The notes: generated from the sequence alone by a model not told the origin. Counted from the first letter of the stretch, positions 11,690 through 24,980 are shown. The stretch: DNA of 64,000 nucleotides from Isoetes taiwanensis (GCA_021234155.1 JAJEKV010000002.1:39357841-39421840), one strand, 5' to 3'. Translations and numbers: made by a program.

Positions 11690-12650
11690 CATTGCACGAA
11701 AATGGAGCAGAAGGCCACATCAAGATATCCTAAGCTCAATGGCTGAGGTATCTATTAATCTTTGCTTGGAAGGTCTTTGGAATATCAGAAATTGGCATCC
11801 ATTTATTGGGTGCCTCTTTGCATCGTCACGATATCGGAAAGTAGAAAGATCTAAATCCACTACTTCATGCTTAATAGGAAGAGATAATCTTGCTGTAATG
11901 TGCTTCTCCTCTCATCGTGCTCATCTCCATTTAGGGTAGATTGGTCTTTAAGATGCTCTGCTGCACCCAAAGAGAGAGTGGCATGATCCATCTTTACACC
12001 GCATCTGCCTCATGTGATCTCTCCTTAATAGAAGTGATTGCTTGATGAGGAAGCCCATATCTTTTATCTTGCATGAAGGCTGTGCGCACAAGAGAATCAA
12101 ATGCATTAGGTAATGATCACGAGGAAGAAAATAGTTGCATCAATTGTGAGATCGTGCTCTTCTCCAAAAAGCTTGTCTAGCTGGCCATCTTGATCTTGGT
12201 CAAGACTCTCTGTCTCTTTCAATGCATATTATTTTGCCTCGGCATGCAAATGCTGTCATTATAGGTCTTTTGGTCATGGCACCTCAATGAGATCATGCCA
12301 CAAATGCATTAGCTATTCTCTTGCTGGAACTCATCAGGATAGGGAGTCAGCTAAGAGCGATATATGCCATCGCCTTGTCATCACCGGCTGCCAAGCATGC
12401 AAAAGTAGAGCAATATTCTTGGCATCCGTCGGGGTCTTGGCCATTCACAACTCCACAAACTCCTTCATACTTGAGGAGATGAAGATCCATTAAAGCTTTT
12501 CCATTCTTTAAAACCTATCTTGAATCAAGATTTGAATCAGCATGTTGCCGGGGAAGATAATCAGTTTATAGCTTGCATCCTTCTCCATTCTTGTGTTGAT
12601 CTTGAATCAATCGTACACCTAGTCTTTCTGATACCATATCAAGAGTTGCA
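11690..12650 (-). mobile_element. Ty1/copia gag remnant with primer binding site
   Basis: Read on the minus strand from about 12,645, TGGTATCAGA is followed by a degenerate reading frame with copia Gag features: a start region around M-E-K-L-L-M-D-L, then Y-I-A-L-S, then A-K-E, and a later L-D-Q-D-Q-D-G-Q-L-D-K-L. Frames shift repeatedly and no pol follows to the left. It is a truncated copia-type fragment. Confidence 0.45.
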
Positions 12651-14160
12651 CCAGAAAGGGAGAGAAGGGGATGCTGCGATATCAAGGCATAGCTCCCAAA
12701 ACAAAACCAAATTAGATTCTATTCAATGTCACTATGTCAATACATGAAGTACAATGATGACAGCGGTGATACACTGAATAGTATTAGCCGTTCTGCCACT
12801 CCACTAACCGCCGTTGCGGTAGGTGGGTGCTCAATGCTGATAAGGTGCTTAGTCAGCACTTATGGCACTGAGTGCTATAAGTCTTTGTAAAGTCTTGATA
12901 CATCCGTCTAAGCGGCAAGATGGTGATCTCGATATCATATCTCGATACGTAGAGGCATCGAATTGATAGTCTAGTTTAGTAAAATTTGACAAGGGAGTTG
13001 AGTGGCTGTGATGGCGGTCAAAGTCACCATTAGTACATGGCGTGAGAAGTGACTCAAAATACAGACCCATTAAAATAGTTTGCAACAAAAGCATGCCCTA
13101 TGAAAATCGCCATGTGGATGCCAAGTAAGCTTTAACAATTCATGCCAACTAATCACGGACTTTAAGTAAAGCAAAACACGATTGGTCGTGGCGAATCTGG
13201 CGTGGAAATCTTTAACCCAAGATATGAGCCATTTTGAGACCCCAAATCCGCCCTAATGGGCCAATAGAAAATGCATATCGAAAAGAAATGACCTGTCAAA
13301 TTTGTGCCTTGAGTTTCTAGCCTTGCCCACGATGCTTGGATCTAGTGGATGCAGGCTAAAGTTTCTTTTACTATCACTATTAAACATGGCATCTTACCTA
13401 TGGCGGGTTCCGTCTAAATTTTTCCATTTTTCAACATCTTTCTTGTGCCCTTTTTTGCACCTCAAACATCATTCCATTTTGTTCAAAGTTCTAACTAATT
13501 CACACAAATATAGCAGGGTATATCAAGGGAGTGGGTTTAGACCTCTGCTCAATTTTGTCATATTCTCTCCAATTTAGCGAGTTAGATCCATGGTGTCTTG
13601 TGAGGAAAGCAATCTCTGTTGTGGCGGTGCTTATATTAGCACCCCAAAGTTAACCACACATCCAGGGGATTTTCTTATGAGAGTGGAATTCTCCTAAGAG
13701 AATCTCGAGGGATTCTTGTCAGCTAATCTCTTGAGTTCTCTTAAGCTAATCCTATCTAACTCCTTTTTTTAATGCATTAAATTCTCAAATGAGCATTAGA
13801 TTCAACAAAATCCTAATTTCTCTTTAGGATTCTCTAGACCCCCAAAAAAAAAAACCAATGATTCTTTGCTCTTGGAGTCGGAGGTCATTGATGAGATATG
13901 TCAAAGACAATTCCACCACTATGCCGGCCCGAGGAGAATCTCTTCAACAACGCATCAAGGCTTTGGCCGCCCTATATCTAAATCCTGCACACTGGCTCTT
14001 GTGACACCCCGGCAAGGATATGCATTCAAATAAACAATATATCAATTGATGAAGAGGTGCTTGACTAAGAACTATGCGCTCAGAGCAGCAAAAATCACAA
14101 GTGGCGATCCCCTCTACCACCCACCCCATCAAGAAGCGGTAGTGTACACGTGCCTCATGT
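12651..14160. other. Unassigned repetitive or intergenic stretch
   Basis: No gene is recognisable. The first part may be LTR of the copia remnant. Around 13,676-13,760 there are short self-complementary runs built on AGAGAATC, and an A-rich run at 13,843-13,856. Confidence 0.4.
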
Positions 14161-14161
14161 G

Positions 14162-14291
14162 GAGGTGGGATGGATAACATGCTGATCTACCATGGGTTGA
14201 GGACTCAAGTTGAGGACTCAAATCTTGAGATTACTCAAGATTATTTGAGTCCTCAACCCATGAGAGATCAGCATGTTATCCATCCCACCTC
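14162..14291. repeat. Long near-perfect hairpin (47-bp arms)
   Basis: Arms at 14,162-14,208 and 14,245-14,291 are inverted copies with only one or two mismatches and a 36-base spacer. The spacer holds a smaller inverted repeat (AATCTTGAG against CTCAAGATT). A transcript would fold into one long stem. It could be a fold-back MITE or a source of small RNAs; no target or conserved microRNA was recognised. Confidence 0.8.
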
Positions 14292-14761
14292 TTCACACAA
14301 GGCACCATCTTGTGAGGCCCATCTCATACTCGGTAATCTTCTGTTTTTGAGCATCCCAGGATAAACTATCTGACTATGTTTTCATCGCCTAGAACCCCAC
14401 AGCGGCAACTTTAGAATGGGGTGGGAGAAAGCTTATTCTCCACTAGCCATGGCATCCAATCTTGAAGTAGACCCAATGGGCCGATCCATGGATCATGGCG
14501 ATCGAGCGATCACGATGTAAAGATGTCAGAGGATGGAGTCTGAGGAGGAGGCGGGCCATAGATTCAACTTTGGTATGAAATTGTGGAAGTTTTCTGATAT
14601 GGTTTAGGTGCCTGGGTGTATGGGATAAAGCCTCGTAGAGGTTGGGACTCAAAAAGGATCCAGCCTTTTGGTAAGTCTTCTGATATGGCCTAAGATGCCT
14701 GGAGGTATGGGAAAAAACTTCGTATAGGTTGGGGCTCAATAAGGATCCACCTAGAGGTGTT

Positions 14762-15166
14762 TGATACGACACCTTAACTATCGTGCGCCAACCAACTGGG
14801 TAAAAGCATCTAGATGAGGTTTGACTCTCTATAAGTGATGATTAGGTGCCACCTCCTCAAGATCTACTCAAGTGGTCCCCATGGCCTCCAAACATATCAA
14901 TTCCTTTCCTCCTCAAAATGCTCACCCTTGAGCATTTTGGACTTACATCATTCGCCCATGAGACAATTTTTTATTTAGGACACTCCCATGGACGCTTGAA
15001 ATCGAGACATAGCTCTGATACCATTTGATACGACAACTTAACTAGCGTGCCTCAACCAACTGGGCAAAAGCATCTACATGTTGAGGTTTGACCCTCTATA
15101 CGTGAGAATTAGATGCCATCTCTCCAAGATCTACTTAAGTGGTCCCATGAACCCCAAACCATATCA
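14762..15166 (-). mobile_element. TRIM: miniature LTR retrotransposon
   Basis: Two direct repeats, 14,762-14,899 (138 bp) and 15,026-15,166 (141 bp), flank only 126 bp. On the minus strand each repeat begins TGATATG and ends CGTATCA. Two bases after the upstream repeat is a perfect primer binding site TGGTATCAGAGC (15,023 down to 15,012). A purine-rich tract, GAGGAGGAAAGGAAT, abuts the downstream repeat. The interior carries an 11-bp perfect stem (14,914-14,924 and 14,929-14,939, loop CCCT) and no ORF. These are the defining parts of a TRIM, which must move using proteins from an autonomous element. No matching target duplication was seen. Confidence 0.8.
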
Positions 15167-16560
15167 TTTGCATTGTATGTCGCAGTCGTGCCCATTGTGG
15201 AGGGAGTTGAATATCCAGTATTTATATGCTCTGCAGCATAGACACTGATGAAGGGCACCAGCAACATTCCAGCTCTTCTTTGAACGCATGGGGACAATCA
15301 GGCTAAAGTCAATGACAATTATTATGGACAGGTGTGAGAAAACGGCTATTACGAGTGTCGGGGACGTGGATGGGCATTGTTGGAAGAATGAAGTGCAGGC
15401 ATGTCAAAGACAAATCCTTTTTTTGGTGGTTTGAATTTAATGGTTGCCGTGACATATCTTAGTATGATGGTTTCACGCAAAATGATGTGACAAAGGAAGC
15501 ATTCTGGCGTCGAGATAGACGCATTGAAGAAGGATGTAGCGATTGCTTGTCGGGGCTCGCCTTGAGGTATCTACCCAAATATATTAGCAGTTGCTCATGC
15601 GATTTGAACAGACCTATGGAAATAATCACATTATCATACGTGCTACCTAAATGTGCATTCACTATTTTGCCAATGGATAATGGGGTGCCCTCTACCATGT
15701 AGATACTTGAACCACAACTGGCTAAATGGGGGCAAATGGGATGGCTTGTGCAACAACATCAACACATGTTCAATCACGCTTATCTAGGCCCCACCAACTA
15801 CGTCGAGTCTCATTGGAAAGTACTAAAACTGTTACAGTGCAAAGGTTAACATAAGAATCTATACCCTCCTAGGATTTTCGGATGGCACCCTGCCAGCAGG
15901 GGCCACAATCCTGACTTGTTGCATGGAGAGGTGGACTATCTTGGCATGTGTAGTGGTTGGATTTTATATTTGAATGTAGGATATGTTCATGACATAACCT
16001 TGTGTGGTCTTTCAGCAGAGTTCGGAAGGTATAACACATGCTCGTACCTGAGCCCAGCCGCTAATTCACATGCTAGGTAAACAATCGGATAGCATCCTCC
16101 TCGAGGACGAGGGGAACCTTAGGTTATCCATGGCAAGTTAGACAGCAACCAGGTTGAGATATTTGCAACACATGTGCTATTGCGATTGTCCATCACCACT
16201 AGTTGTGTGTAACCACATGATTGTAGGGAACTACTTAGCTAGCCGTTACCCGAGTTATACAATAAAAAGTATCCCAACTGACACTCCATCCCACCTCCTC
16301 CCAATACCACTAGTTGATGACATGACTGTTCTAATACCTTTGTTGCACGAATGGGGTGGTTTGCTTGTCGAAGCATGCCATGGCGTCCAGAATGTACTAA
16401 GGCTGCAGCCTTGTTCTCGCCTGCTGAAGTGAGTGCCTGCCTGACACAATCATTTCTTCAAATGCCTGATGAGTGCAAGTACAAAAGAACATTCCAAGAG
16501 TAGTGTTAGCTCTAACCCAAAAGCATTGACGCTAGCATTGGGATTGCAGTACCCAATGGC
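15167..16560. other. Unassigned stretch
   Basis: No gene or transposon protein could be recognised on either strand. A 92-codon open frame at 16,154-16,432 has no recognisable motif and is probably chance. Confidence 0.35.
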
Positions 16561-16699
16561 GCGTTTATGATCCATAGAACTCTGCAAAAAGGTGTAAAGA
16601 GCAGCACACAAAACGGTCTACCAATGTATAGAAGGATATGAAAAAACGGCAATAACTGACACGAACCTGCTGAGTCCCCCCTGTGCTGTGCAGGATTTT

Positions 16700-18490
16700 A
16701 TCAGCCGTGTTCATTCGGGATTTATACTCAATCTTGCATATTGTCCAATGTTTCTCCCTTCTTGCCACACATGACATCTGACAAATTTAGGATCCCATAT
16801 GGGATATGTGCTGATATGAGCAGGAGTCCAATCTGCATGCATTGTCATGGCTTCTGTCCAAGATTGCGATTGCCAATTTGAGCTCAAATACTAACAACAG
16901 GATGGGGCTCCAAGAGAAGCATAAGGACTGATTTCTGCAACAACAGGATGTTCAAGTGCCTCTTGAGCAGCCGCTTTGAATTTGGCAATGAGTGGCGTAT
17001 CCAACTGTTTACATAGAGTTTCCCATTTTGACTTTAACATCAATTCAAATAAGGGAGATGGTCCCCAATCCACCGGTAGCACCTAATTCTTCAAATAGGT
17101 TTGCAAGATGTTGTAGATGCTAGTGTGCTGGAGATAGAGTTGAGCATAACCCAAATCATTGGAAGCTGAGAAAGGGCATTAGACTACAATGATCCAAAGG
17201 GGCAGAAGAGAGGCCAACCCGGGCATATACTCTTGTTGGAAGGCACAACCCAATCTGCATCAACAAGATATTTGTTGCCCTTAGTGGCCCGATCCTCGGC
17301 ATCCCTACAAAATGGAAAATCGAGGGAGCTCTGATCACCGCTAGGATGTATGATCATGCATAACAAAGGCCATGGACTGGATCATGCAAAGCACAAAAAA
17401 TTTTGGATCCTCAAAAATGAATTTGAAGGTAAATAGGGCATAGAAGACCTTTATCAGTGATAGAAAGATGAGGCCAGATGCAACAGATCCCCTAGAAGCC
17501 AACTAAGTGAGCAGAAAAGTGTGGCATCATGACGTGATATAGATCAAATATTTCGAGGGTAGAAGAAAATCTGTTGCAACCTGAACTTCTAGAGCACGGT
17601 AGTTTTCAATCAATTGGTGTGCTTCATCAGCAGATTGTACTGCTTGATCCACTTGAGCCTGCAAATCCCTGATTTGATTGGTCTGTTTAGCTACTTGATG
17701 GTGAAGTTTGTTGGTCATGTGTGTGGCAGGACTTGCATGAGAGAGAGACGCTCTAAAGGTAGCCACCTGCAGAGTAGCAAGTTTTGCATCTAATGTGATT
17801 TTTATAGCTGCCGCTTGTTGGAGATTTTCTTCCAAGGCTTTGTTTTGAGCGCGACCTTCAACCTATAGGGCTTCAAAATGTGCCAGATGTGTCTCTTGGG
17901 CCACGAAGGCATGAGTCGCAGCATTGAATTGTATCTGAAGTTCATGAATATGCAAATTAGCTTTATCAAGAGCTTGATCTATAACTACAACTTCAACTGT
18001 CGTGCCGTGAGTTGAGCCGTGAGGTTGTCAGCCTGAGATTCAAGAATAGCATGGAGTTCTTGCAAAGCAACCCTATGTTCTTCTTCTTGATCATGTTTCA
18101 ACTGGTCACAGGTACGGTCACTATGATGAAGCTCGAGCACAGACTTGGAAATCCAGATTTTCCTTGAACTTCACCGGAGTTCTTTAAAGGTGCTGAGTTG
18201 AGATCCAAGTATATGTTTGGAAGCTTTGCATGAGCTTTTGGGAGTTCTGAAGTTGGAGTGTGCAGCTTTGAACACTTTGCTGATATTTATATAATACTTG
18301 CCGTGGATGAATAGGAGGTGGAATTGGTACATTTTGTTCAGCAGAAGAGCAAGACTGTTTTTGATGATTATGCCGACTGGATGGACAAGAATGCGAGGAA
18401 GAGGAGATGGAAACAAATTCTCCGTTGGCAATATATGGCTCACGGTGGTGGAAGGTGGAATGATGCGAACGATACATTCTAGAAATCACG
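16700..18490 (-). pseudogene. Decayed coiled-coil ORF, possibly retrotransposon gag
   Basis: On the minus strand, starting near 18,480, an open piece of about 100 codons is rich in serine, histidine and glutamine. It is followed across frameshifts by glutamine- and alanine-rich heptad-like sequence (for example 17,527-17,835, with Q-I-R-D-L-Q-A-Q-V). Such a pattern suggests a coiled coil. Many stops interrupt it. The family is not identified; a large plant retrotransposon Gag is the most likely source. Confidence 0.35.
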
Positions 18491-18779
18491 ACTCTTGAGG
18501 AATGATTTTGTTTTTTATTGAAGGTATGGCATATTTATATGTATAATTTATAGTACAAAGCTACTTTTCACGGGAAGTATAACATTAGTTAATATAAGTT
18601 AAAAAGTGAGCGATTAAAATCATGTGATAGGATGTGTTCATGACGACATTAGACAAATCTTTGCTGTGGAATCGGACTAGAGGGAACTCACGAGGTTGAA
18701 ATTTAGATCTTAGCCTCTTCCCTTGACCTTGTTCAGTACCTGAGAATGCACATAAAGCAAGGTCAGCCTTAGCCATATT

Positions 18780-21750
18780 GAACCCCTCATTGCTTTAAGC
18801 TACAAACGCCCTTCTAACATTCAGGGTTGGTCCTAGCAGATTCTGAAATAGGAACTGGCTGGCGAACATGTTTTGGTGATAGAATGCTTTGAGCCATTCC
18901 ATATTGGCATTAGGATCGATCTTCCTCCATTTTGATCTTCGCTTTTGACAAAAAATTTGATCCTAAAATAAAAATAAGGAAAGATCCATGAGTATAGTTT
19001 AGATGGCAGCATTAATCCACTTAATATCGCCCGAAATACGTTTGACCAGCAGCTTGAGAGTCGTGATTTCATGATTGAAGATGAATCGCGTTCGCCCTTT
19101 TCCGGATTCTCCATAGAGAATGCCATCTCAGTCGTTCAGATTGTAGGGCACGAAGTCAGGCTCATAGAGAGGGATAAATTGCCCGAAGAAGAGATTAGAG
19201 GCTAGTTCTTGCACGGTGAATGGAAATGCACCTCCACGAAGAGATGATCCTCATCCTCTTTTTTGCCCCGGACATCTGGGACAGCTTTCAGTCATCACAT
19301 TCTATATCTCTTATGATTTGCTGTAATGCTTTATTACCACAATTGCCATATAAGAAAGATTTGATCTTAGGATAAATTGGGCTGGACCACATAAACTTCA
19401 AATTCACCGAATATCTGTGGTCTCATTTTCCATTGTCATGAAAAGTGTTGTATGTTCCCTCATGGAATCTATATACCATTCTATGATCAAAATGTATTGC
19501 CATGGTAATTCCGGTTACCCCCTTCCTCGGACATTGTCCATGAATGATTAAGCACAAATATTATTGTATAGATTTCACAACCCTTCTCCTTCTTCTTAGC
19601 TTTGGTTGAGGAGTCTCGAGGAATGATTACATACTCATTCATGTCCCTAATAAAGGTAATTCCCTTGGTTCTCAAAGCTTGGCTTAGCGAAATGGAAAAT
19701 GGCAAGCTAGGGCACTGAAGGATCGTGGAAATCTGAGAATAGCGGGATTCAAAAATGGATTAGATCCATGAAAGCCCTTCTTCCCAATTGAACATACTCC
19801 CCGTAGAGTTCAATTGGGAGTTGGTTGGTTGGTGGTGGGTGGGGACGTGGAATCACCTCCATCCAAAGAACCAACATTTACTCAAATAATACCTAATGAT
19901 GATGGAGATTGGATGTAAATAAATTGTAGGCTGCCTTAAATTAATATTTATTTCTAATTACAAGGCCACGCCTTTTCAATGTTCATGACCCCTAGGCCCC
20001 CCACTTCTTTCTTCTTTGCGGCATTGAGTCATAGCTCTTTGGAGTCGACGCCATTCACATTTGCAACCCACGAAATGTACACCAATTATACTCTACTTGA
20101 CTTAATGAAACTTTTTGGGAGCAGGGATAGCAGAAGATTGGTAGACATGAGAAGAGATACTTGGTAGCAATAATTGCGACTACATTTGCAAATAACATAG
20201 GCAGCCATCCATTGGTCTTAAGGAAACTTTTTGCGATCCATGTGAAATTCCCTCATCCAGTTCACAAGCTCCATTTTATGTTAGCAGAAGATATGATCCA
20301 CGCACATGCCATGGAAGTGTTGAGCATGATTAGTAATCCATGAATTAAGGCTATCCACCTTTCTTTGGAATTTCTGATATCCAAATGTCCCGGAAGGGGC
20401 TGCCTCTTAAAGCAAAAAGGATGCCAAGAAGAATTTTGGAAGAGTTGGTAGAGGGTGACAACTACACGGTAGGAGATCAAGCCCGTATGCTCTCCCTTTA
20501 CACTGATCTTTGTAACAGGGCTTCGATTTGATAAGATTTGAATAATAAGCCAGGAAACAGTTCAAAGAGCTCAGAATGTCGAGTATTAATGATCGATTGG
20601 TGGTCCATAGAAACCCGAGAATGAAAGTGTCGTCTGCCAGAAATGACCATTCAAAGTCTGATCCACTCCCTCATTATTATCGAGGAGATTTAAACCTTGG
20701 ATCAGCTTTCGAGTTTTTAGCATCCTCAATTTACAATGAAGGGCCTCCATGATAATAAGGAAAAGAAATGGGGCGGAGGAGCTGCAGCTACCTCTTTTTC
20801 CCGAGGAGGAAAAAAAGAGGGGCTGACTCATTGTGAGCAGAATCTTGAGTTGGTGAGGGATAGCTCTAAATATGTATCACCTGGTTGGAGAAGCCCATGG
20901 CACAACGCCAAGAAATTCAGGCTTACTATATCGGCGTGATTAGAGCAATATGCTGATTGGAGTCTGTAGCTCGATTAGAGGCCAGAATAGCGATAACTAC
21001 ATTATCAAAATAAACACATCTTTAAGATGCCCAACTGAGAGGAGGCGATAATCTTATCAAAATGATTTGATCTCTGGTGGTGATCCACGAGGTTAAAGCA
21101 ATGTACCACGTTAGAGAGAGAAATTGATACATGTCTGAGAAGGAATGAGGCATATCCACCTTAAGTGGTATTCTGGGGCTGCAAGGTATTTATTAAGCAT
21201 CGGACATTTCTTATCCACCAGAATAAGCTGGCTATTTCATTAATGTCTGATCCAGAAAGCTTTTAGAAAGAATTCTTGGGAGACCATCGTACTGGAGTTT
21301 ACACGTAAAATTTCCTTGGTATGGAAGATCTGATGTTGAGTAAATGGCATCTAGAAAGGTTGTCTTTAATACGACTTTCTGGCTGGATGTTTATGAGTTC
21401 ATCCTCTTTCCATTATCTGGTGATTGAAATTGGTCCCATAATGTTGGTAGGTACTTTCTGTGGCGGCACTTGCATTTGATCTTCCCTCCACAATGACATC
21501 CATACAACCTTGATATCAAAGTCTTGATTTCTCTTAATTCTCCCTTTTGCTTTAGCAAAGAAAACTTGATACGCATCTCATAAGTCCTTTATCTCTCTTA
21601 TCTTGGCCTTGAGCCTCCATCCTTTAGAGCAATTCTAATTTTTCTCTTTCAATATGCGCCTTAATATTATCCTTCAATTACTCACGGGCATGGGAAGAGA
21701 TTCTCTTGGTGATGAGTAAAGCCATTCCTGGCGATGGATCTTTTTTTTTC
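18780..21750 (-). mobile_element. Decayed L1-type LINE (reverse transcriptase region)
   Basis: The minus strand gives LINE-like reverse transcriptase segments. Near 20,625-20,650 the catalytic region reads L-A-D-D-T-F-I-L-G, preceded by an I-M-E-A-L-H segment near 20,745, the usual spacing. Downstream pieces around 20,350-20,420 fit the L-G-I-P-F and L-W-type blocks that follow RT in plant LINEs. The frames are heavily broken. No 3' tail was located. Confidence 0.55.
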
Positions 21751-22154
21751 CATTCCTTTGCCGGAGTTCTTAATGACGCAGAATCACGATTATCCACCCG
21801 GTACATCTTAGGGATACAGTCCTGAGGCATAGGAACTTACGGGGCTCAACACAATTGTAACATGTGGAAAGTCATCTTTGATCCAAGTTAGTATTCCGCT
21901 TAAAGAGTAGGTTTTTTTTCTTTTTGACCACATTCCTATGCGGAAATAATCAACTATTGGGATGATCAGAAGAGTATACCTTCCATATTACCCACCTAAT
22001 TACTATGATTCCAAAGATTTTGAGAAAAGATAGAACTACATCATAAGAGAGAGCCAAAGGGTAGGATCACTTCTCTTATCCGTAATTTGTAAGGAATTTA
22101 TGATCTTGATGATGCCGAAGCATCCTCTTGATATTGATACTTGTTGACTAAGCG

Positions 22155-22511
22155 AGGCATTTTATCTTGGTTTTGGTTGGCTCATGTGGTCGATATGGAA
22201 GCGTCGTAGACGCTATATTTTTTAGGGCATTTACTCATCATGCATGTGGCGTTATTGTTGTGGCCCAGAAAAAGATATTGATGGCTTCGAGTGTTCTTCC
22301 CTTGAGTCAGAGGTAATGAAACGTATTTGGAAACAATATCTTCAAATTCGTTCTTATCGTTAGTCTCCTATGCTGGAATAAGTACATTGTGCTTCAGACT
22401 CGTGCTATTGTGGCATTTTCTTGTGCATATACAGTTAAATGAGGCATGTAAATTTTGTACTTTTCATATATTAATAAATTTTTCTGCCTTCGTCCTTCCA
22501 AAAAAAAAAAA
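22155..22511 (+). mobile_element. 3' end of an L1-type LINE with poly(A) tail
   Basis: This matches the 3' part of the LINE at 57,350-58,748 closely, from a segment encoding L-V-L-V-G-S-type sequence (22,170 against 58,390) through the 3' UTR with its AATAAA-like signal to an A-run at 22,500-22,511. It is a strongly 5'-truncated insertion, as LINEs usually leave. Confidence 0.8.
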
Positions 22512-22599
22512 TGTATAACAAATTTCAAAAATCGTATGTGGGGGTTTTTTTATTAGAAAAAGGGTGTATATAGGGTTTTTTTCCCACCTTATGCACGTA

Positions 22600-22841
22600 G
22601 GTGGCATATCGCTATTGAAGGAAGTGCATCCCCCAAGGATCTGAGGGGGTCGACTGCTTGGGGGGTTGCTTTAGGCAACCTAGTTGGTCTTGGTGCAATG
22701 TCTACACTTGCCTTCATCAAAGCTGGGAGCGTAGCTCTTGGTGCTTCATCATTTGCTTATGCAATTCTTGTACGCAATGATGCAACTGTTCATGAGCTTT
22801 GGCATGTAGCTCCACCTTGTGAAGTTAGTGTCTTTTACAAC
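22600..22841 (+). other. Low-copy, coding-like sequence interrupted by element B (left part)
   Basis: An open frame here reads smoothly (residues such as L-G-A-S-S-F-A-Y-A) and is cut at 22,841 by element B. Its continuation after the element (35,819-35,893) reads S-H-I-S-W-S-R-W-K-E-P and W-R-F-Y-Q-C-P. The joined part faintly resembles a GRF-type zinc finger, where R-F-Y-x-C-P is the signature. Weak evidence; it could be another transposon gene. Confidence 0.25.
22837..22841. repeat. Target site duplication of element B (left)
   Basis: ACAAC directly precedes the LTR end; the same five bases follow the other LTR at 35,814-35,818. Confidence 0.85.
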
Positions 22842-24215
22842 TGTGACGTCCCCTACTTTCGTGTCGGTGCACTCCGCAGGTAGACAAGCGAGGTTTCATC
22901 CCATACCAGCTCCCATCTTGATACAGGACCCTCTACATATCCAACATTGACCCGTGCTGGGTCCTGATTGGGAAGAGTGAAGAGTCATTTACCCACGATC
23001 TCGAGGACCTACCTAGGCTGCGAGGCGTAAACATATGTCGATTAAACAATATCATCCACATATCCACCTCGAAGGGTGGTACATCAGCAACATCTGCATA
23101 GACAAAGATCAGCACAATACATGTGGAAAAGCCACCACCCAAGGTTCCGGACTCAAGGAATGGTGGCTTTGGTCTCGAGTTCATTGGGGCGAATTCATGG
23201 CAATGGATTTGGGCGGCATAAGAAACATGGCATAGGGTTGTCCACTCCATCGCCCTCTGTGCACACTTTGCGGAGTAGGTGAAAATTGGGACTTGGCGTA
23301 GCCGTGGATGCATAGCCAAAGGGGGGCTACTCACGGGTTACATCTCCCCGGTGATTCGTTAGGGGTGGGATCACTCCCACGAGAGATCCTAAGTCTTTGA
23401 CTCAAGGTGACTAGAGATTGCCGCCCTTATTCGACTTGAACCCAACTGGTGACGCATCACTTCCTGATTAATCCAAGCCCATGCCTGCCTTGCCCACTGC
23501 CTTGGTGGCAAGCCATTAGACCCTAGTCTAATGATCCCCGGTAGGCCTTACACACGGAGGATGGATTCAAGGTAAGAACCACGAACCTCCTTCCTAAGCC
23601 GGTCGGCCCTTCACCCTGGCAGTGTGGCTCTTGGCCTACAGGGCAGATCTGAGTGTGCTAGAGTGGCTACTCTAGGAGCATCAACTACTAAGCTTTGGGG
23701 TCTCTACCCCCTTCCCAATCCTGAGGAGTTCCGCGGAGATGCGAGGAAAAGAACTAAAGAACTAGATCTAATCCTATATATCATAGAGTTAGGTTCTTTT
23801 GGTTAAGAGTACAGTATCACGGAGATCTAAGTGGCTGCTATGGGCAATTTAATGAAGCTAAACCAGCGATTCAATGGTATTTGGAAGGCGGTTTAGGCTA
23901 TTAAAATGCGATGTCACGATCGGTGGCTCGCTCCTCCTGCTCACGAGTTGACCATCCTGGCTGACTGCTGAATCAAGAGGAAAACTAATGGTGCAATTAA
24001 AATCCAATGATGCAGGGCCGGTTTGACTCTGGAAGCGGCCAAAACAGGCTCTAGAACCCTATGAATGAAAATGGCAGAGTTAGGGTTTCCTCCTACCTAA
24101 ATAGACAAGGGGTTAGGGTTAGGTTTCCAATTATCCCTTTAGGCGTGTGGGATAATTGGGAGTAATACTGCCTTTAATAATACAGGTGGCCTAAAGATCC
24201 ACAATTATTAAGATT
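22842..24215 (-). repeat. 3' LTR of element B (inner end altered)
   Basis: It starts with TGTGACGTCCCCTACT, as the right LTR does at 34,290, and matches it base for base in long blocks up to the G-G-T-G-G-C-C-T-A-A-A-G segment near 24,190. After about 24,215 the match is lost: the last 140 bp or so of the right LTR have no counterpart here. The copy therefore seems to have been altered or partly replaced at its inner end. Many substitutions and short indels separate the two LTRs. Confidence 0.8.
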
Positions 24216-24980
24216 ACCTTAAGGTAATATTTTTAAATCATTGTGCAGCCATTATCTTATGAATTAACTTATCAATTCGTAACATCCTTAAACAAGTTAC
24301 TCAATAATTTACTTATCCACGTACTTTGGTTTATCAAAATTTTAATATTTCATATATATATTAATTAGCGTTGAGGTACTCTTCATTCCTTACAGCACAT
24401 TCAGAGCAAAATTTGTGTTGCAGAGTCTTCATCTTCGACCTCCTTGCCCTCGAGACACTCTATTGGCTGCTTGGTCGACCTCACGTTAGTGCCATTTTTA
24501 ATTATTAATAAAAATTTTGGTTATATGAGCCACCACCTATCTACATGAATGCATGGCTAATCTCGGTAGGAAGGGATGATTCTTCCATGCGTGGCGTGGA
24601 ACAACACCCTATCATGCCTATATGCGCTCATGCCTACACCTTAACGTTGCCCGGTGTGGAGGATAGGGTCCTTCCCATTATATGGAAGCGTGGAGAACTG
24701 ATTCCTCCTATCAATGCATATATGGGACTAGAGGTGCCTTTCCTATCAAGTACATTCCTCAATGACTCCTTTCTCTCGGTGCGTCTGCCCCAGTGGGCAG
24801 TAGACTTTCTAATCCACCTTCCACTCGTCCAAGCGGGCTTGATCGTACCTGGTATTTGACATTACTGCGGTAGTGAATGCACCATCATCGGTAACAACGC
24901 CGCAGCCATGCCTAGCGCATAGGTTGCATCGTAGATTAATCTTAACTACACATAAATTAATCTACACAAATCGACGTACT
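24216..24980. other. Unassigned part between 3' LTR and chromodomain of element B
   Basis: AT-rich at first (24,216-24,380), then ordinary sequence. No gene is seen. It presumably holds the 3' untranslated region and polypurine tract, which I could not locate. Confidence 0.4.
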
